NCBI GenBank assembly: GCA_937920105.1
Contig: CALETH010000119.1
Span: 1-46,331 of the forward strand
Source of the DNA: an uncultured Bacteroidota bacterium
Lineage (GTDB): Bacteria; Bacteroidota; Ignavibacteria; UBA10030; UBA8401
Length of the DNA: 46,331 nucleotides
Reading direction: 5' to 3'
Shown: positions 1 through 11,581 of the stretch, one piece after another
How the letters are laid out: the number at the start of each line of letters is the position of its first letter
Position numbering within the stretch: the first letter of the stretch is position 1
The notes under the pieces: generated by a model
Database searches by the model: none
Told to the model about the DNA's origin: nothing
The model's input: only the letters and a program-made list of their open reading frames with translations
Program-made: the position numbers and the translations under genes

Positions 1-1309
1 CGAGAATAACAACATCGATTGCATCACCTTTTTTTACCACTTCGCCGGGGTGACGAATTTTCTTTGTCCACGATAAATCAGAAATGTGAACAAGTCCATC
101 AACACCTTCTGCTAATTCAACAAATACTCCGAATGGTGTAAGGTTTCTAACAATTCCTTTATGTTGTGAGTTGAGAGGGAATCTCGCCAAAATATCTCCC
201 CATGGGTCTGGTTGAAGTTGTTTAATTCCCATTGAGATTTTTTTGCTTTCTTTATCTAAGGAAAGAATAACTGCTTCAACAATTTGTCCCATTGCCACCA
301 TTTGTGATGGATGTTTTACATGTTGTGTCCAACTCATTTCAGAAACGTGAATAAGTCCTTCAATTCCTTTTTCAATTTCAATGAATGCACCGTAATCGGT
401 AAGAGAAACAACTTTGCCTTTTACTTTTGTGCCAAGTGGATATTTTGTTTCGATATTTTCCCATGGATGTGGTTGAAGTTGTTTGTAACCAAGTGAGATA
501 CGTTTTTTTTCCATATCAAAATCTAACACAACAACATTTGCTGTTTGGTCTAATTTTAAAACTTCAGATGGATGTCCGATACGTCCCCAAGAAAGGTCGG
601 TGATATGAATAAGTCCATCAACACCGCCAAGGTCTACGAAAATACCAAAATCGGAAATAGCTTTTACCGTTCCTTCCAAAATTTGTCCTTTTTCTAAACC
701 GCTGAGTACTGCTTTGCGTTGGTCTGCCATGGATTCTTCGATAAGAACTTTGTGGCTGATAACAACGTTTTCTGCTGGACTGTTGATTTTAACAACGCGG
801 AAATCCATTTCTTTTCCGATGAGTGCATCAAAATCTCGCACTGGTCGTACGTCAATTTGTGAACCGGGAAGAAATGCTTCCATTCCTAAAAGGTCAACCA
901 CAATTCCGCCTTTGATTCTTCGCAAACATTTTCCGCGAATAACTTCTCCGGTTTTGTATGCTTGATTGACGCGTTCCCACATTCGCATAAAGTCTGCGCG
1001 TTTTCGTGAAAGTACAAGTTGTCCATCTTTATCTTCAATGCTTTCTAAAAAGACTTCAACTTCATCTCCAACTTTTAAATCATTGATGTTTGGAAATTCA
1101 TTGCGGGGAAGTGTTCCTTCAGATTTGAATCCGATATCTAACGATACTTCGCTTTCACCGATGTGTACGATTCTTCCTTTCACAATTTCGCCTTGGGTGA
1201 TTTTGCTTAAGGTACCTTCGTACATTGCGGTGAGTTGTTTATACTCCTCGTCTGTATATTGTTTTTCTTCTACAATATCATCATCAACGAGATTATTTTG
1301 TTTTTTCAT
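1..1309 (-). CDS. rpsA: 30S ribosomal protein S1, 3' end cut by the window edge
   Basis: S1 binds mRNA and the 30S subunit during translation initiation. The reverse-strand frame is open from the ATG at 1309 to the window edge (436 codons visible). It contains consecutive S1/OB-fold repeats at about residues 34-100, 120-185, 205-275 and 290-360, with a fifth cut by the edge. Repeats 3 to 5 show the signatures DGLIHITDLSW, EGLIHVSEMSW and DGLVHISDLSW. The N-terminus is short and acidic, as in FCB-group S1. A strong Shine-Dalgarno (AGGAG, 1314-1318) lies five bases before the ATG, which is rare in this window and fixes the start. It is last in the cmk-ispH-rpsA order, a common bacterial arrangement, with a 175-bp gap to ispH that holds a candidate promoter. 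Identity is certain; only completeness is missing. Confidence 0.97.
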   Translation of the reverse strand, partial: MKKQNNLVDDDIVEEKQYTDEEYKQLTAMYEGTLSKITQGEIVKGRIVHIGESEVSLDIGFKSEGTLPRNEFPNINDLKVGDEVEVFLESIEDKDGQLVLSRKRADFMRMWERVNQAYKTGEVIRGKCLRRIKGGIVVDLLGMEAFLPGSQIDVRPVRDFDALIGKEMDFRVVKINSPAENVVISHKVLIEESMADQRKAVLSGLEKGQILEGTVKAISDFGIFVDLGGVDGLIHITDLSWGRIGHPSEVLKLDQTANVVVLDFDMEKKRISLGYKQLQPHPWENIETKYPLGTKVKGKVVSLTDYGAFIEIEKGIEGLIHVSEMSWTQHVKHPSQMVAMGQIVEAVILSLDKESKKISMGIKQLQPDPWGDILARFPLNSQHKGIVRNLTPFGVFVELAEGVDGLVHISDLSWTKKIRHPGEVVKKGDAIDVVIL

Positions 1310-1336
1310 TATGTCTCCTGATAATTACTTGTACGT

Positions 1337-1365
1337 ATTATAAACCAGTCATCGAATATTTATAA
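1337..1365 (-). promoter_or_regulatory. Candidate sigma70-type promoter for rpsA
   Basis: On the minus strand a perfect -10 TATAAT (1337-1342) lies 17 bp from a weak -35 TTATAA (1360-1365). It is 27 bp upstream of the rpsA start codon. Its own promoter would suit S1, which is separated from ispH by 175 bp. Motif match only; not proven. Confidence 0.4.
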
Positions 1366-1484
1366 TGAGGTACGAATGTAATTATGGTGTAATTAGTTTG
1401 TGGATTTGTTTATTGGGATGACTGTAAATTTTTTATGTAAATTATGTATTCAAAAAAATCATAGTTATCAAGAAAATCATTTAA

Positions 1485-2366
1485 TCATAGTTTTATTATT
1501 TCAATTGCACTTTTTACTCGTTCCATGAGCCATTGTGGTGTGGAAGTTGCTCCGCTGATTCCCACAGTTTCTACTCCTTGAAACCATTCTTTCTGCAATT
1601 CTTTTTCGTCTTCTATAAAATATGTTTTCGGATTTTCTTCTTTTGCAATGTGATATAATACTTTTCCGTTAGAACTCATTTTTCCGGCGACAAAAATCAT
1701 TACATCATTACTTTTAGAAAATTCTCGTAATTTTTTATCTCTTCCGGAAACCTGTCCGCAAATAGTATCTTTTGCATGAAAATCTATCGCCATTTCTTCA
1801 AACGTTCCAACTTCAAATTCTGCTTGAATTTTCTTTTTGATTTCATCACGAATTTGATAGAACGTTGCTTTATCCATTGTGGTTTGAGAAAATAACACAG
1901 TGTTTTTGGTAAAATCAATTTTGTGTAATTCTTCTACAGATTTTATGACAATTGCTGTATTGTTGGTGTGTCCAACCAAGCCAATAACTTCCGCGTGTTC
2001 TTTTTTTCCAAAAATTACAATTTGAAATCCTTTATCATAATATTTACGAATGCGTTCTTGCACTTTTGTTACAACGGGACATGTTGCATCTATTAATGTT
2101 ATGCCAAGTTCTTTTGCTCTTTTATAAGTAGATGGTGGTTCACCGTGTGCTCGGATAAGGATTTTTCCATCTTTAATATTTTCTAAATCTTCATGTCGGA
2201 CTGTGTGTAAGCCTTTTTCTTCAAGCCGTTCAATTTCTACAGGATTGTGTATGATTTCTCCTAATGAATACAATTTTCCGGAGTCTTCCAATTCTTGTTC
2301 AGCAATATCGACAGTGCGAACAACTCCCCAGCAAAATCCGGAATTTTTATCGACGGTTACTTTCAT
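1485..2366 (-). CDS. ispH: 4-hydroxy-3-methylbut-2-enyl diphosphate reductase (IspH/LytB)
   Basis: Last enzyme of the MEP isoprenoid pathway: an iron-sulfur enzyme that reduces HMBPP to IPP and DMAPP in the cytoplasm. At 293 aa it has the family's usual length. The three cluster-ligand cysteines are at C12 (GFCWGV), C96 (DATCP) and C203 (TICGQVSGRD). Substrate-site residues are also present: H40, H74, H124, E126, S231-S232-N233 and S271. The ATG start at 2366 lies inside the end of cmk (20-bp overlap), so the two are probably translationally coupled. No clear Shine-Dalgarno is seen. The prenyl synthase at 19556 would use its products. Confidence 0.96.
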   Translation of the reverse strand: MKVTVDKNSGFCWGVVRTVDIAEQELEDSGKLYSLGEIIHNPVEIERLEEKGLHTVRHEDLENIKDGKILIRAHGEPPSTYKRAKELGITLIDATCPVVTKVQERIRKYYDKGFQIVIFGKKEHAEVIGLVGHTNNTAIVIKSVEELHKIDFTKNTVLFSQTTMDKATFYQIRDEIKKKIQAEFEVGTFEEMAIDFHAKDTICGQVSGRDKKLREFSKSNDVMIFVAGKMSSNGKVLYHIAKEENPKTYFIEDEKELQKEWFQGVETVGISGATSTPQWLMERVKSAIEIIKL

Positions 2367-3036
2367 ATTTTTTTTCTTTTACTTTTGATACAATAAAATC
2401 TACTTGTTGCGGAATGGTGAGATGTGTTGTATCTAAAATAATTGCATCTTCTGCTTTTTTTAATGGACTTATTTCGCGAAGTGAATCTTGAGTATCACGT
2501 TCGTGAATTTCTTTTTCTAATTCTGCGACAGAAATTTGTATTCCTTTTTCTTCTAATTCTTTTGCTCTTCGTGTTGCTCGTTCTGTAACATTCGCAATCA
2601 TAAAAATTTTTACGTCCGCATTGGGGAAAACTACGGTTCCAATATCTCGTCCTTCTAAAACAACATTTCCATGTTGTGCAATTTTTCGTTGTTCTTGTAC
2701 GAGTAAATTTCGTATTTCTGGTATTGCACTAATGGTGCTGACAAATTTTGTTACTTCTGAAGTGCGAATAGTATGTGTTACATCTTTACCATCCAACAAT
2801 ACTGAAAGTTTTCCATCAACATTATGAAGTTGAATGGAGGTTGATGACACAAGTTGTATAACAGCGGAAGTATTTTTTATATCAATGTTGTTGCGAAGAA
2901 CTTTGAGTGTGATTGCTCGATACATTGCTCCTGTATCTATGTGGAGATAACCGAGTTGTGAGGCAACAAGTTTTGCAGTGGTACTTTTTCCCGCTCCTGC
3001 AGGTCCATCAATAGCAATAATCAATTTCGTGTTCAA
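2347..3036 (-). CDS. cmk: Cytidylate kinase
   Basis: Phosphorylates CMP and dCMP with ATP in pyrimidine salvage. The 229-aa protein has a P-loop at residues 11-19 (GPAGAGKST), the DTGAMYRA motif near residue 34, the GRDIGT motif near residue 129, and a C-terminal ERDTQDSLR lid segment. Length matches the family. The start is a TTG at 3036; no ATG lies between it and the P-loop, and no in-frame start with a better ribosome site is seen upstream. Its 3' end overlaps ispH by 20 bp. The cmk-ispH-rpsA order is widely conserved in bacteria. Confidence 0.95.
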   Translation of the reverse strand: MNTKLIIAIDGPAGAGKSTTAKLVASQLGYLHIDTGAMYRAITLKVLRNNIDIKNTSAVIQLVSSTSIQLHNVDGKLSVLLDGKDVTHTIRTSEVTKFVSTISAIPEIRNLLVQEQRKIAQHGNVVLEGRDIGTVVFPNADVKIFMIANVTERATRRAKELEEKGIQISVAELEKEIHERDTQDSLREISPLKKAEDAIILDTTHLTIPQQVDFIVSKVKEKKYESNRR

Positions 3037-3117
3037 AGTTTTTGCTACTAATATACGGAAATGGGGAAGGATTTCAAAATGATGTTATTACAAACTCTGG
3101 CAGAGTTATTTTTTCAA

Positions 3118-3957
3118 TTATCTCAAAAAATCTTCTAATGCAGTTCGTGCATCAGTTTTTTCATCTCGATATTTTATAATGAGTGGTGTGTAGATACTTA
3201 ATTGATGTTCTTTTGCAAAATCATTGGTAATCCCACGTGAACCAGCAACAACGACAGCATTTTCCGGAATTACTAACGAACCCTGTGCGTTTTTTTTGAT
3301 GATAGTTTTATTTACTAAATCATACACTGGAGTAGAAGCGGTTAGTAAAACTCCTGAACCAAGCACTACTCGCTTTTTTACAATAGTTCCTTCATAAATT
3401 CCGCAATTTCCGCCAATCATCACTTCATCTTCAATAATAACGGGCATTGCTCCGATTGGTTCTAACACTCCGCCAATTTGTGCCGCTGCACTGAGATGAA
3501 CTTTTTCTCCAATTTGTGCACAGGAACCAACAAGTGCGTGGGAATCTACCATTGTTCCGCTTCCTACATAACTTCCAATATTGATGTACGCTGGCGGCAT
3601 TACTATTACTGATGGTGCAACGTACGCACCTTTTCGGATGGTTGTTCCGCCGGGAACAATGCGTACAGAATTTTTGAGTGTACTATTTTTTGTTGGGATG
3701 GTGTGTTTATCGAAAAAATTCCAAGGTGATGGTGAAGAAATTTTTTTGAGTTTTCCTAAACGAAATCCGAATAAAATTCCTTTTTTTACCCATTCGTTAA
3801 CTTTCCATTCATTGCCAATTTTTTCCGCTGAACGAATTTTCCCTTCATCTAATAAAGAAAGAAAGTACGAGAAAATTTTTTCGCCATTTTTTTGTGATGG
3901 TGGAGAAGTGTATGCTTGAAGAATAATTTCCGGAAGATTTTTTAGTGTGAGTTTCAT
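3118..3957 (-). CDS. dapD: 2,3,4,5-tetrahydropyridine-2,6-dicarboxylate N-succinyltransferase
   Basis: Acylates tetrahydrodipicolinate with succinyl-CoA in the diaminopimelate/lysine pathway. The protein is 279 aa (E. coli about 274). An N-terminal helical domain (about 1-90) is followed by a left-handed beta-helix of hexapeptide repeats (about 98-235). The DapD-type core is visible: MVDSHALVGSCAQIG, then IGGVLEP and MIGGNCGIYEG. Its ATG overlaps the dapA stop by one base (TAATG), so it is translationally coupled to dapA. The choice of DapD implies the succinylase branch. Some tetrahydrodipicolinate acyltransferases use acetyl-CoA, but the length and motifs fit DapD better. Confidence 0.93.
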   Translation of the reverse strand: MKLTLKNLPEIILQAYTSPPSQKNGEKIFSYFLSLLDEGKIRSAEKIGNEWKVNEWVKKGILFGFRLGKLKKISSPSPWNFFDKHTIPTKNSTLKNSVRIVPGGTTIRKGAYVAPSVIVMPPAYINIGSYVGSGTMVDSHALVGSCAQIGEKVHLSAAAQIGGVLEPIGAMPVIIEDEVMIGGNCGIYEGTIVKKRVVLGSGVLLTASTPVYDLVNKTIIKKNAQGSLVIPENAVVVAGSRGITNDFAKEHQLSIYTPLIIKYRDEKTDARTALEDFLR

Positions 3958-4856
3958 TATTTCTTTCCTACTAATTGTAATTCTTCTAACGCTCTTCGCA
4001 AAGTGAAACGATTATCGGCGGACATTGGTGCTAATGGTAAGCGGTACATTTCTTGAATTTTTCCCATCATTGCTAATGCACTTTTTACGGGAATGGGATT
4101 GGTTTCGATAAAATTCAAATTCATCAATGTAAATAATTTTTCGTGAATGGCTCGTGCTTCTAAAAATTTTCCTTCTAAGCATAACTGTACCATTTTTGAA
4201 AATTCTTTTGGTACTTCATTAGAAACTGTAGAAATAACTCCATCAGCACCAAGTGCCATTAAGGGAAGTGTTAATGCATCATCACCGGAAAGCACAGTGA
4301 AATTTTTTGGCTTGTGCAATAAAATTTCCATCACTTGTGAAAGATTTCCTGATGCTTCTTTAATTCCGGAAATATTGGGAAGTTCTGCAATTTTGAGTAC
4401 GGTTTCCGGAAGCATATTGCAACCGGTTCTGCTCGGCACATTATAAAGAATAACAGGAATATCAACGGCATCAGTGATGGCTTTGTAATGTTCAAACAAT
4501 CCTTTTTGCGTTGGCTTGTTGTAATATGGCGTGATGGAAAGAACAGCGTTTGCTCCGATTTCGCGAGCGTGTTTGGTGAGTGAGATTGCTTCTTTGGTGG
4601 AATTACTTCCTGCACCAATGATGATGGGAACACGTCCTTGAGTTTGCTCTGCAACAATATCCATTACAAGGTGATGTTCAGAATGGTCAAGTGTTGCTGT
4701 TTCTCCGGTTGTTCCGCAGGGAACCAATCCGTTAATGCCGTTGGAGATTTGAAAGTCAACTAATTTTTTTAGTGATTCTACATCAATAGAAGTATCGGGT
4801 AACATTGGTGTAACAATTGCTGTTGCTGTTCCGCGAAATGAAAATGTTGATGACAT
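3957..4856 (-). CDS. dapA: 4-hydroxy-tetrahydrodipicolinate synthase
   Basis: Condenses pyruvate with aspartate semialdehyde, the first committed step to diaminopimelate and lysine. The 299-aa TIM barrel carries the pyruvate-binding GTTGE motif (48-52), Y111, Y138 and R143, and the Schiff-base lysine K166 in GIKEASGN. Length is typical. The ATG start is at 4856 with only a weak AAAGG upstream. It is coupled to dapD by a one-base overlap. The 90-bp gap upstream separates it from the small orphan gene and contains a perfect 15-bp palindrome (AGATTTTGAAAATCT, 4920-4934). Confidence 0.96.
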   Translation of the reverse strand: MSSTFSFRGTATAIVTPMLPDTSIDVESLKKLVDFQISNGINGLVPCGTTGETATLDHSEHHLVMDIVAEQTQGRVPIIIGAGSNSTKEAISLTKHAREIGANAVLSITPYYNKPTQKGLFEHYKAITDAVDIPVILYNVPSRTGCNMLPETVLKIAELPNISGIKEASGNLSQVMEILLHKPKNFTVLSGDDALTLPLMALGADGVISTVSNEVPKEFSKMVQLCLEGKFLEARAIHEKLFTLMNLNFIETNPIPVKSALAMMGKIQEMYRLPLAPMSADNRFTLRRALEELQLVGKK

Positions 4857-4946
4857 TGTGTTGTGTAACCTTTCTATGTTTTTAAAAATTATTTTGTGGT
4901 TTTTGTATTAAGATTGCACAGATTTTGAAAATCTTTGAGGTCCAAT

Positions 4947-5303
4947 TTAGATTTCTTCCCAACCTCCATTTTGTGGGTCAAATTTTTTGAATTCTTCATT
5001 ATCAGTAAATTCTGATGATGTCATACTAATTTCAAATATTCCTTCACCTGTAGCAGAAAAAGAAAGGCAATTATTAGTTAATAAAGCACTTACACTTTTG
5101 TCATCTTCAAAACCAAAAAGAATATTATCTCCCTTTTCATTTTCAATAAAGTAACTGTATTTAAGTAGTCTATTTTTTAAATAGTCTTTTTGTTCTAATG
5201 TAAATGGTAAAATATTTTCTTCATTTTCGAAAAAATCTTCTTTTTGTGCATCAAGATATTTTTTCATTACTTCGGTTCTATATAATTGGATATGATAACT
5301 CAT
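4947..5303 (-). CDS. Conserved small protein of unknown function inside the dap cluster
   Basis: A 118-aa acidic protein that I do not assign to a named family. No signal peptide or membrane segment is seen. The C-terminal half has alternating hydrophobic strands and ends in the recognisable stretch FDPQNGGWEEI. I recall similar orphan proteins with a DPQNGGWE tail in other bacteria, but no function. The ATG at 5303 is preferred because it sits 7 bp after the dapB stop; a GTG at 5324 would extend it by seven residues into dapB. It sits between dapB and dapA in the same operon, which suggests co-expression but not necessarily a role in lysine synthesis. Confidence 0.75.
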   Translation of the reverse strand: MSYHIQLYRTEVMKKYLDAQKEDFFENEENILPFTLEQKDYLKNRLLKYSYFIENEKGDNILFGFEDDKSVSALLTNNCLSFSATGEGIFEISMTSSEFTDNEEFKKFDPQNGGWEEI

Positions 5304-5310
5304 AATATTT

Positions 5311-6051
5311 TTAAATAAAGTCACTAAACAAAAACTCTTCTACTGTAAAAATTCCTTTTTTATTTTGAATCCATTCTGCTGCTAACACTGCACCTAATGC
5401 AAATCCGTTTCTGTTATGTGCACGGTGAGTGAGTTCAATATCATCTGCAACGGAATTACAATGAATGGTGTGTGTACCAATAACTGAACCAATTCGAGAA
5501 CTAGTAACAAGGAGTTCATTTTTTTGTATTGGTTTTTCTGTAGAATATTGTAGTGAATTTTTTCGTTGTAATTTTTCGAGAATTGCATTAGCAATGGTTA
5601 AAGCTGTTCCACTCGGAGAATCTTTTTTTAAGATGTGATGAATTTCGTGAAGGGCAATATCATATTCTGAAAAATTATTTAATAATTGTGCAGTGTACGA
5701 AGCAAGTTTGAAAAAAATATTTGCTCCAATAGAAAAATTAGAACCGTACACCATTGCTCCGTTATGTAATTGCACGATTTTTTTTATCTCTTCTATTTGA
5801 GAATTCCATCCTGTTGTTCCAACAATAATGGGAATATTGTGTGAAATAATTCTTTCAATATTTTGATACACTGTTTCTGGTGTTGAAAAATCTATACAGC
5901 AATCTGTATGATTATTTTTTAGTGATTCTAATTTTTTATCCGTTAACAGATTTTTTGATGTGAAAATTTCTACAATAGTATGATTCCGTTCTAAGAGAAT
6001 TTTTTCAATTTCTTTTCCAGTTTTTCCGTGTCCGAGGAGTGCGATATTCAT
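5311..6051 (-). CDS. dapB: 4-hydroxy-tetrahydrodipicolinate reductase
   Basis: NAD(P)H-dependent reductase making tetrahydrodipicolinate, the substrate of DapD. At 246 aa it is slightly shorter than E. coli DapB (273 aa). The N-terminal Rossmann fold begins with GHGKTGKEI (7-15), followed by the VGTTGW motif (77-82). The catalytic region is HEIHHILKKDSPSGTA (135-150), with H138 and K142 in the expected acid/base positions and the SGT substrate loop. The ATG at 6051 is nine bases after the gcvP stop, so it is probably co-transcribed with gcvP. DapA, DapB and DapD thus lie in one run. Confidence 0.94.
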   Translation of the reverse strand: MNIALLGHGKTGKEIEKILLERNHTIVEIFTSKNLLTDKKLESLKNNHTDCCIDFSTPETVYQNIERIISHNIPIIVGTTGWNSQIEEIKKIVQLHNGAMVYGSNFSIGANIFFKLASYTAQLLNNFSEYDIALHEIHHILKKDSPSGTALTIANAILEKLQRKNSLQYSTEKPIQKNELLVTSSRIGSVIGTHTIHCNSVADDIELTHRAHNRNGFALGAVLAAEWIQNKKGIFTVEEFLFSDFI

Positions 6052-6060
6052 AAGATTGTT

Positions 6061-8934
<2,874 letters not shown>

Positions 8935-8987
8935 ATATGATGGAAAGTTGATAGTTTAAAATGAAAAATAGTTTGGTAAAGTACATT

Positions 8988-9018
8988 GTCATTCCCGCAC
9001 GTTTTTAGCGGGAATCCA
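8988..9018. repeat. REP-like hairpin, single copy (gcvP-rnc gap)
   Basis: The 31-bp sequence forms a hairpin with arms ATTCCCGC and GCGGGAAT around a loop containing ACGTTTTTA. Nearly the same sequence recurs at 29110-29140, and an inverted relative is at 9934-9962 and 13483-13511. It occupies the 169-bp gap between rnc and gcvP. No second hairpin is seen here, unlike the paired copies elsewhere. Confidence 0.85.
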
Positions 9019-9103
9019 TTTTTTGGATAAATTTTTTTTTATTTACAGATTACAATGTAAAAAAATATTTTGAGATTTAGAAGGGTATCACACTATGTGA
9101 TAC

Positions 9104-9859
9104 CTATTGGGTGAGGCGGGCAAGAGCTTCCTTCGCAGCAAATTGTTCGGCTTCTTTTTTATTTTTTCCTGTTCCAATTCCGTAAGAAGTATTTCCGATA
9201 AAAACTTCCATCGTAAAAATTTTATCGTGTTCTGGACCTTCTTCATTTACAAATACATATCGTGGAATTCCTTTTTTCTGTGCTTGAGTAATTTCCAATA
9301 ATTCACTTTTAAAATTTCTTTCTACCAAATTTAAAAATCCATTTTCTAACGCTTTGTGTATTTGGTGAGAAATAAATTTTTTTGCTTTTTCTAATCCGCC
9401 ATCAAGATATATTGCTGCGATAATTGCTTCAAAAGTATCTCCTAAAATTGTTTCTAATCCTTTTTCATTTGTTCCGTTTGGAACAATTAAAAGAAAATTG
9501 TGCAGGTGAAGTTCTTTTGCATAATAAATGAGTGCTTTTCGGTTCACTAATTGTGAACGAAGAACGGTAAGTTTTCCTTCATCAACAGAAGTGTGTTGTA
9601 AGAATACATATTCGCCAACAACTAAATCCAACACAGCATCACCAATAAATTCAAAACGTTCATTGGATTGAAAATCCGGAATTGGTGCGGGAGGAATAAA
9701 TGAACTGTGGAGAAGTGCTTGAACAAAAATATCTTTATTTATAATAGAGTAAGAAAGTGTTTGTTGAAGTTTTGGAAAATCTATAAGAGAATATAATGAA
9801 GAATATTTTTTTGGAGGGGGGAAAAAAAGATAGTGTATTTTTTTAAAAATGTTTTTCAC
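9104..9859 (-). CDS. rnc: Ribonuclease III
   Basis: Double-strand-specific endoribonuclease for rRNA and mRNA processing. The 251-aa protein has the catalytic signature NERFEFIGDAVLD (66-78), a second acidic pair in GDTFEA (D141, E144), and a C-terminal double-stranded RNA-binding domain (about 182-251) with the GKNKKEAEQFAAKEAL helix. An N-terminal extension of about 27 residues compared with E. coli Rnc is usual in the FCB group. The start is GTG at 9859; no ATG is available in frame before the catalytic core. It is the most upstream minus-strand gene and is divergent from glgA. Confidence 0.95.
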   Translation of the reverse strand: MKNIFKKIHYLFFPPPKKYSSLYSLIDFPKLQQTLSYSIINKDIFVQALLHSSFIPPAPIPDFQSNERFEFIGDAVLDLVVGEYVFLQHTSVDEGKLTVLRSQLVNRKALIYYAKELHLHNFLLIVPNGTNEKGLETILGDTFEAIIAAIYLDGGLEKAKKFISHQIHKALENGFLNLVERNFKSELLEITQAQKKGIPRYVFVNEEGPEHDKIFTMEVFIGNTSYGIGTGKNKKEAEQFAAKEALARLTQ

Positions 9860-9891
9860 GTATAAGATTCTAATTTTATTTTGTAATAAAT

Positions 9892-9962
9892 GTCATTCCT
9901 GCGAAAGCAGGAATCTAGATTTTTTTAAATATGGATTCCCGCTAAAAACATGCGGGAATGAC
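9892..9962. repeat. REPIN-like paired hairpin element (rnc-glgA divergent gap)
   Basis: A 71-bp element with two hairpins. The left one has arms ATTCCTGC/GCAGGAAT (9892-9917) and the right one ATTCCCGC/GCGGGAAT (9934-9962). The outer ends GTCATTCC and GGAATGAC are inverted copies, so the whole unit can fold on itself. Similar composites occur at 13445-13511, 29110-29190 and 31054-31118, always between genes. The rest of the 243-bp divergent gap shows only a candidate glgA promoter. Confidence 0.88.
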
Positions 9963-10034
9963 GCTGTGCTTCACAATGTATTTTTCCGAAAGTACAGAAT
10001 TTTTTTTCAAAGTCAAAGCCATAAATTTGTTTCA

Positions 10035-10063
10035 TTGGAAATAACCTGAAAAATTCTTATCTT
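10035..10063 (+). promoter_or_regulatory. Candidate promoter for glgA-gmhB
   Basis: TTGGAA (10035-10040), a 17-bp spacer and TATCTT (10058-10063). Each box matches the sigma70 consensus at 4 of 6 positions; TATCTTTC also resembles the FCB-group -7 element TAnnTTTG. It leaves a leader of about 30 nt before the glgA ATG. Motif match only. Confidence 0.33.
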
Positions 10064-10102
10064 TCAAGGCAAAACTTACTTTTTTGAAGGGTAGAACACG
10101 TT

Positions 10103-11581
10103 ATGGCAAAACCATTGAACATACTTTTTGTTTCCAGTGAAGTTGAACCATTTGCAAAAACAGGTGGTTTAGGAGAAGTTTCCCGTGCCTTACCACAAAT
10201 GGTGCGAGAAATGAAGCACGAAATCCGCATTATGATGCCGCGATATGGTTTTATTAGTGATAGAAGATTTTTGCTTCATGACGTTCTCCGCCTCCGAGAA
10301 ATTCCCATTCCCACTGCATACGATACCAAAATAGGAAGTGTCAATTCTTCATTTGTTAACAGCATTAAAACAAAAGTTCAAGTCTATTTTTTAGCAAACA
10401 AAGAATATTTTGGTTCTCGTCAAGGTTTGTATGTCAATCCAAAAAGCAACAAAGAGTATGTTGATAATGATGAGCGATTTATTTTCTTTTGTCGCGGAGT
10501 GTTGGAAACACTAAAACTTTTGGGCTGGCAACCGGATATTATTCATTGCAATGATTGGCAAACCGGTTTAATTCCAGTCTATCTCAAAACTCTTTATAAA
10601 GATGATGAGTTTTTTAAAAATATCAAAACAGTATTTACTATTCATAATTTGGCATATCAAGGAATATTTCCTCAAGCATCATTTCTCAAAACCGGATTAC
10701 CACAAGAAGTTTTTGGTATTAATGGTGTAGAGTTTTATGGAAAAATGAATTGCATGAAAGCCGGATTATTGTATTCTGATATTATTACCACCGTCAGTGA
10801 AAAATATGCAAAAGAAATTTGCAGTTCCGAAGATTATGGTTGTGGATTGGAAGGAATTCTTCACAAAAGAAAATCCAATCTTTATGGAATTTTAAATGGT
10901 ATTGATGAAGAATTATGGAATCCTGAAACAGATAAATTTATCACACAGCGTTATGATAGTGATTCAATAGAAGGAAAGCAAGAAAACAAAAGAGAACTAC
11001 TTTCTAAATTTGGTTTAGAATATCAAGAAGGTGTTCCGCTGATTGGAATGGTTAGTCGTTTGGTTGACCAAAAAGGAATTGATTTAATAAAAGAAATTAG
11101 TGATAAGTTCATGAAAATGGATATACAACTTATTGTGTTGGGAACTGGTGAAGAACGTTACCAAGATTTCTTTGCCAAACTCCGAAAAAAATATCCAAAA
11201 AAAGTTGGTGTGGAATTCACTTTTAACGAAGAACTTGCTCATTTAATAGAAGCAGGAAGTGATATGTATCTTATGCCATCGCGTTATGAGCCTTGTGGAT
11301 TAAATCAAATGTATAGTTTGAAATACGGAACAATTCCCATTGTGCGAGCAACTGGTGGTTTAGATGATACTATTATTGATGCTGCAAAACCGAATGGAAA
11401 TGGTTTTAAGTTTTCAAAATATGATGGAAAAGAATTATTAAAAACAATTCAGCAAGCAATTAAAACATACGAAAATCCTACAAAGTGGATGAAGTTAATA
11501 AAGAATGGTATGAGTGCAGATTTTTCTTGGAAAAGTTCTGCAGAAAAATATATTGATTTATATCAAAAACTTCTTAAATGA
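10103..11581 (+). CDS. glgA: Glycogen (starch) synthase, GT5 family
   Basis: Transfers glucose from an NDP-glucose donor (normally ADP-glucose) to the growing alpha-1,4-glucan. The 492-aa protein has the GT5 N-terminal signature KTGGLG (19-24), the WQPDIIHCNDWQTG segment near residue 145, and a C-terminal Rossmann domain with the E-x7-E motif beginning at E396 in SRYEPCGLNQMYS. Length is typical. The ATG at 10103 is preceded by GAAGGGT. It overlaps the next gene by four bases (ATGA). No glgB, glgC or glgP is in the window. Confidence 0.95.
   Translation: MAKPLNILFVSSEVEPFAKTGGLGEVSRALPQMVREMKHEIRIMMPRYGFISDRRFLLHDVLRLREIPIPTAYDTKIGSVNSSFVNSIKTKVQVYFLANKEYFGSRQGLYVNPKSNKEYVDNDERFIFFCRGVLETLKLLGWQPDIIHCNDWQTGLIPVYLKTLYKDDEFFKNIKTVFTIHNLAYQGIFPQASFLKTGLPQEVFGINGVEFYGKMNCMKAGLLYSDIITTVSEKYAKEICSSEDYGCGLEGILHKRKSNLYGILNGIDEELWNPETDKFITQRYDSDSIEGKQENKRELLSKFGLEYQEGVPLIGMVSRLVDQKGIDLIKEISDKFMKMDIQLIVLGTGEERYQDFFAKLRKKYPKKVGVEFTFNEELAHLIEAGSDMYLMPSRYEPCGLNQMYSLKYGTIPIVRATGGLDDTIIDAAKPNGNGFKFSKYDGKELLKTIQQAIKTYENPTKWMKLIKNGMSADFSWKSSAEKYIDLYQKLLK

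Noticed and set aside
311..1343. Plus-strand open frames across the left edge
   Set aside because: They are shadows of rpsA on the other strand, whose S1 repeats are clear.
4920..4956. Palindrome AGATTTTGAAAATCT and the adjoining TTGAGGTCCAATTT, resembling half of the ORF6N palindrome
   Set aside because: The half-site lacks one base and its partner arm, and straddles a stop codon; likely coincidence in AT-rich DNA.
5304..5324. GTG start extending the dap-cluster orphan by seven residues
   Set aside because: It overlaps the end of dapB, and the ATG at 5303 gives the usual close spacing; a choice by context, not proven.
9860..10102. Only strand switch in the window, with all genes pointing away from it, as at a replication origin
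   Set aside because: I see no DnaA boxes (TTATCCACA-like), no dnaA/dnaN neighbour and only a REPIN-like repeat; an ordinary divergent promoter region explains it.
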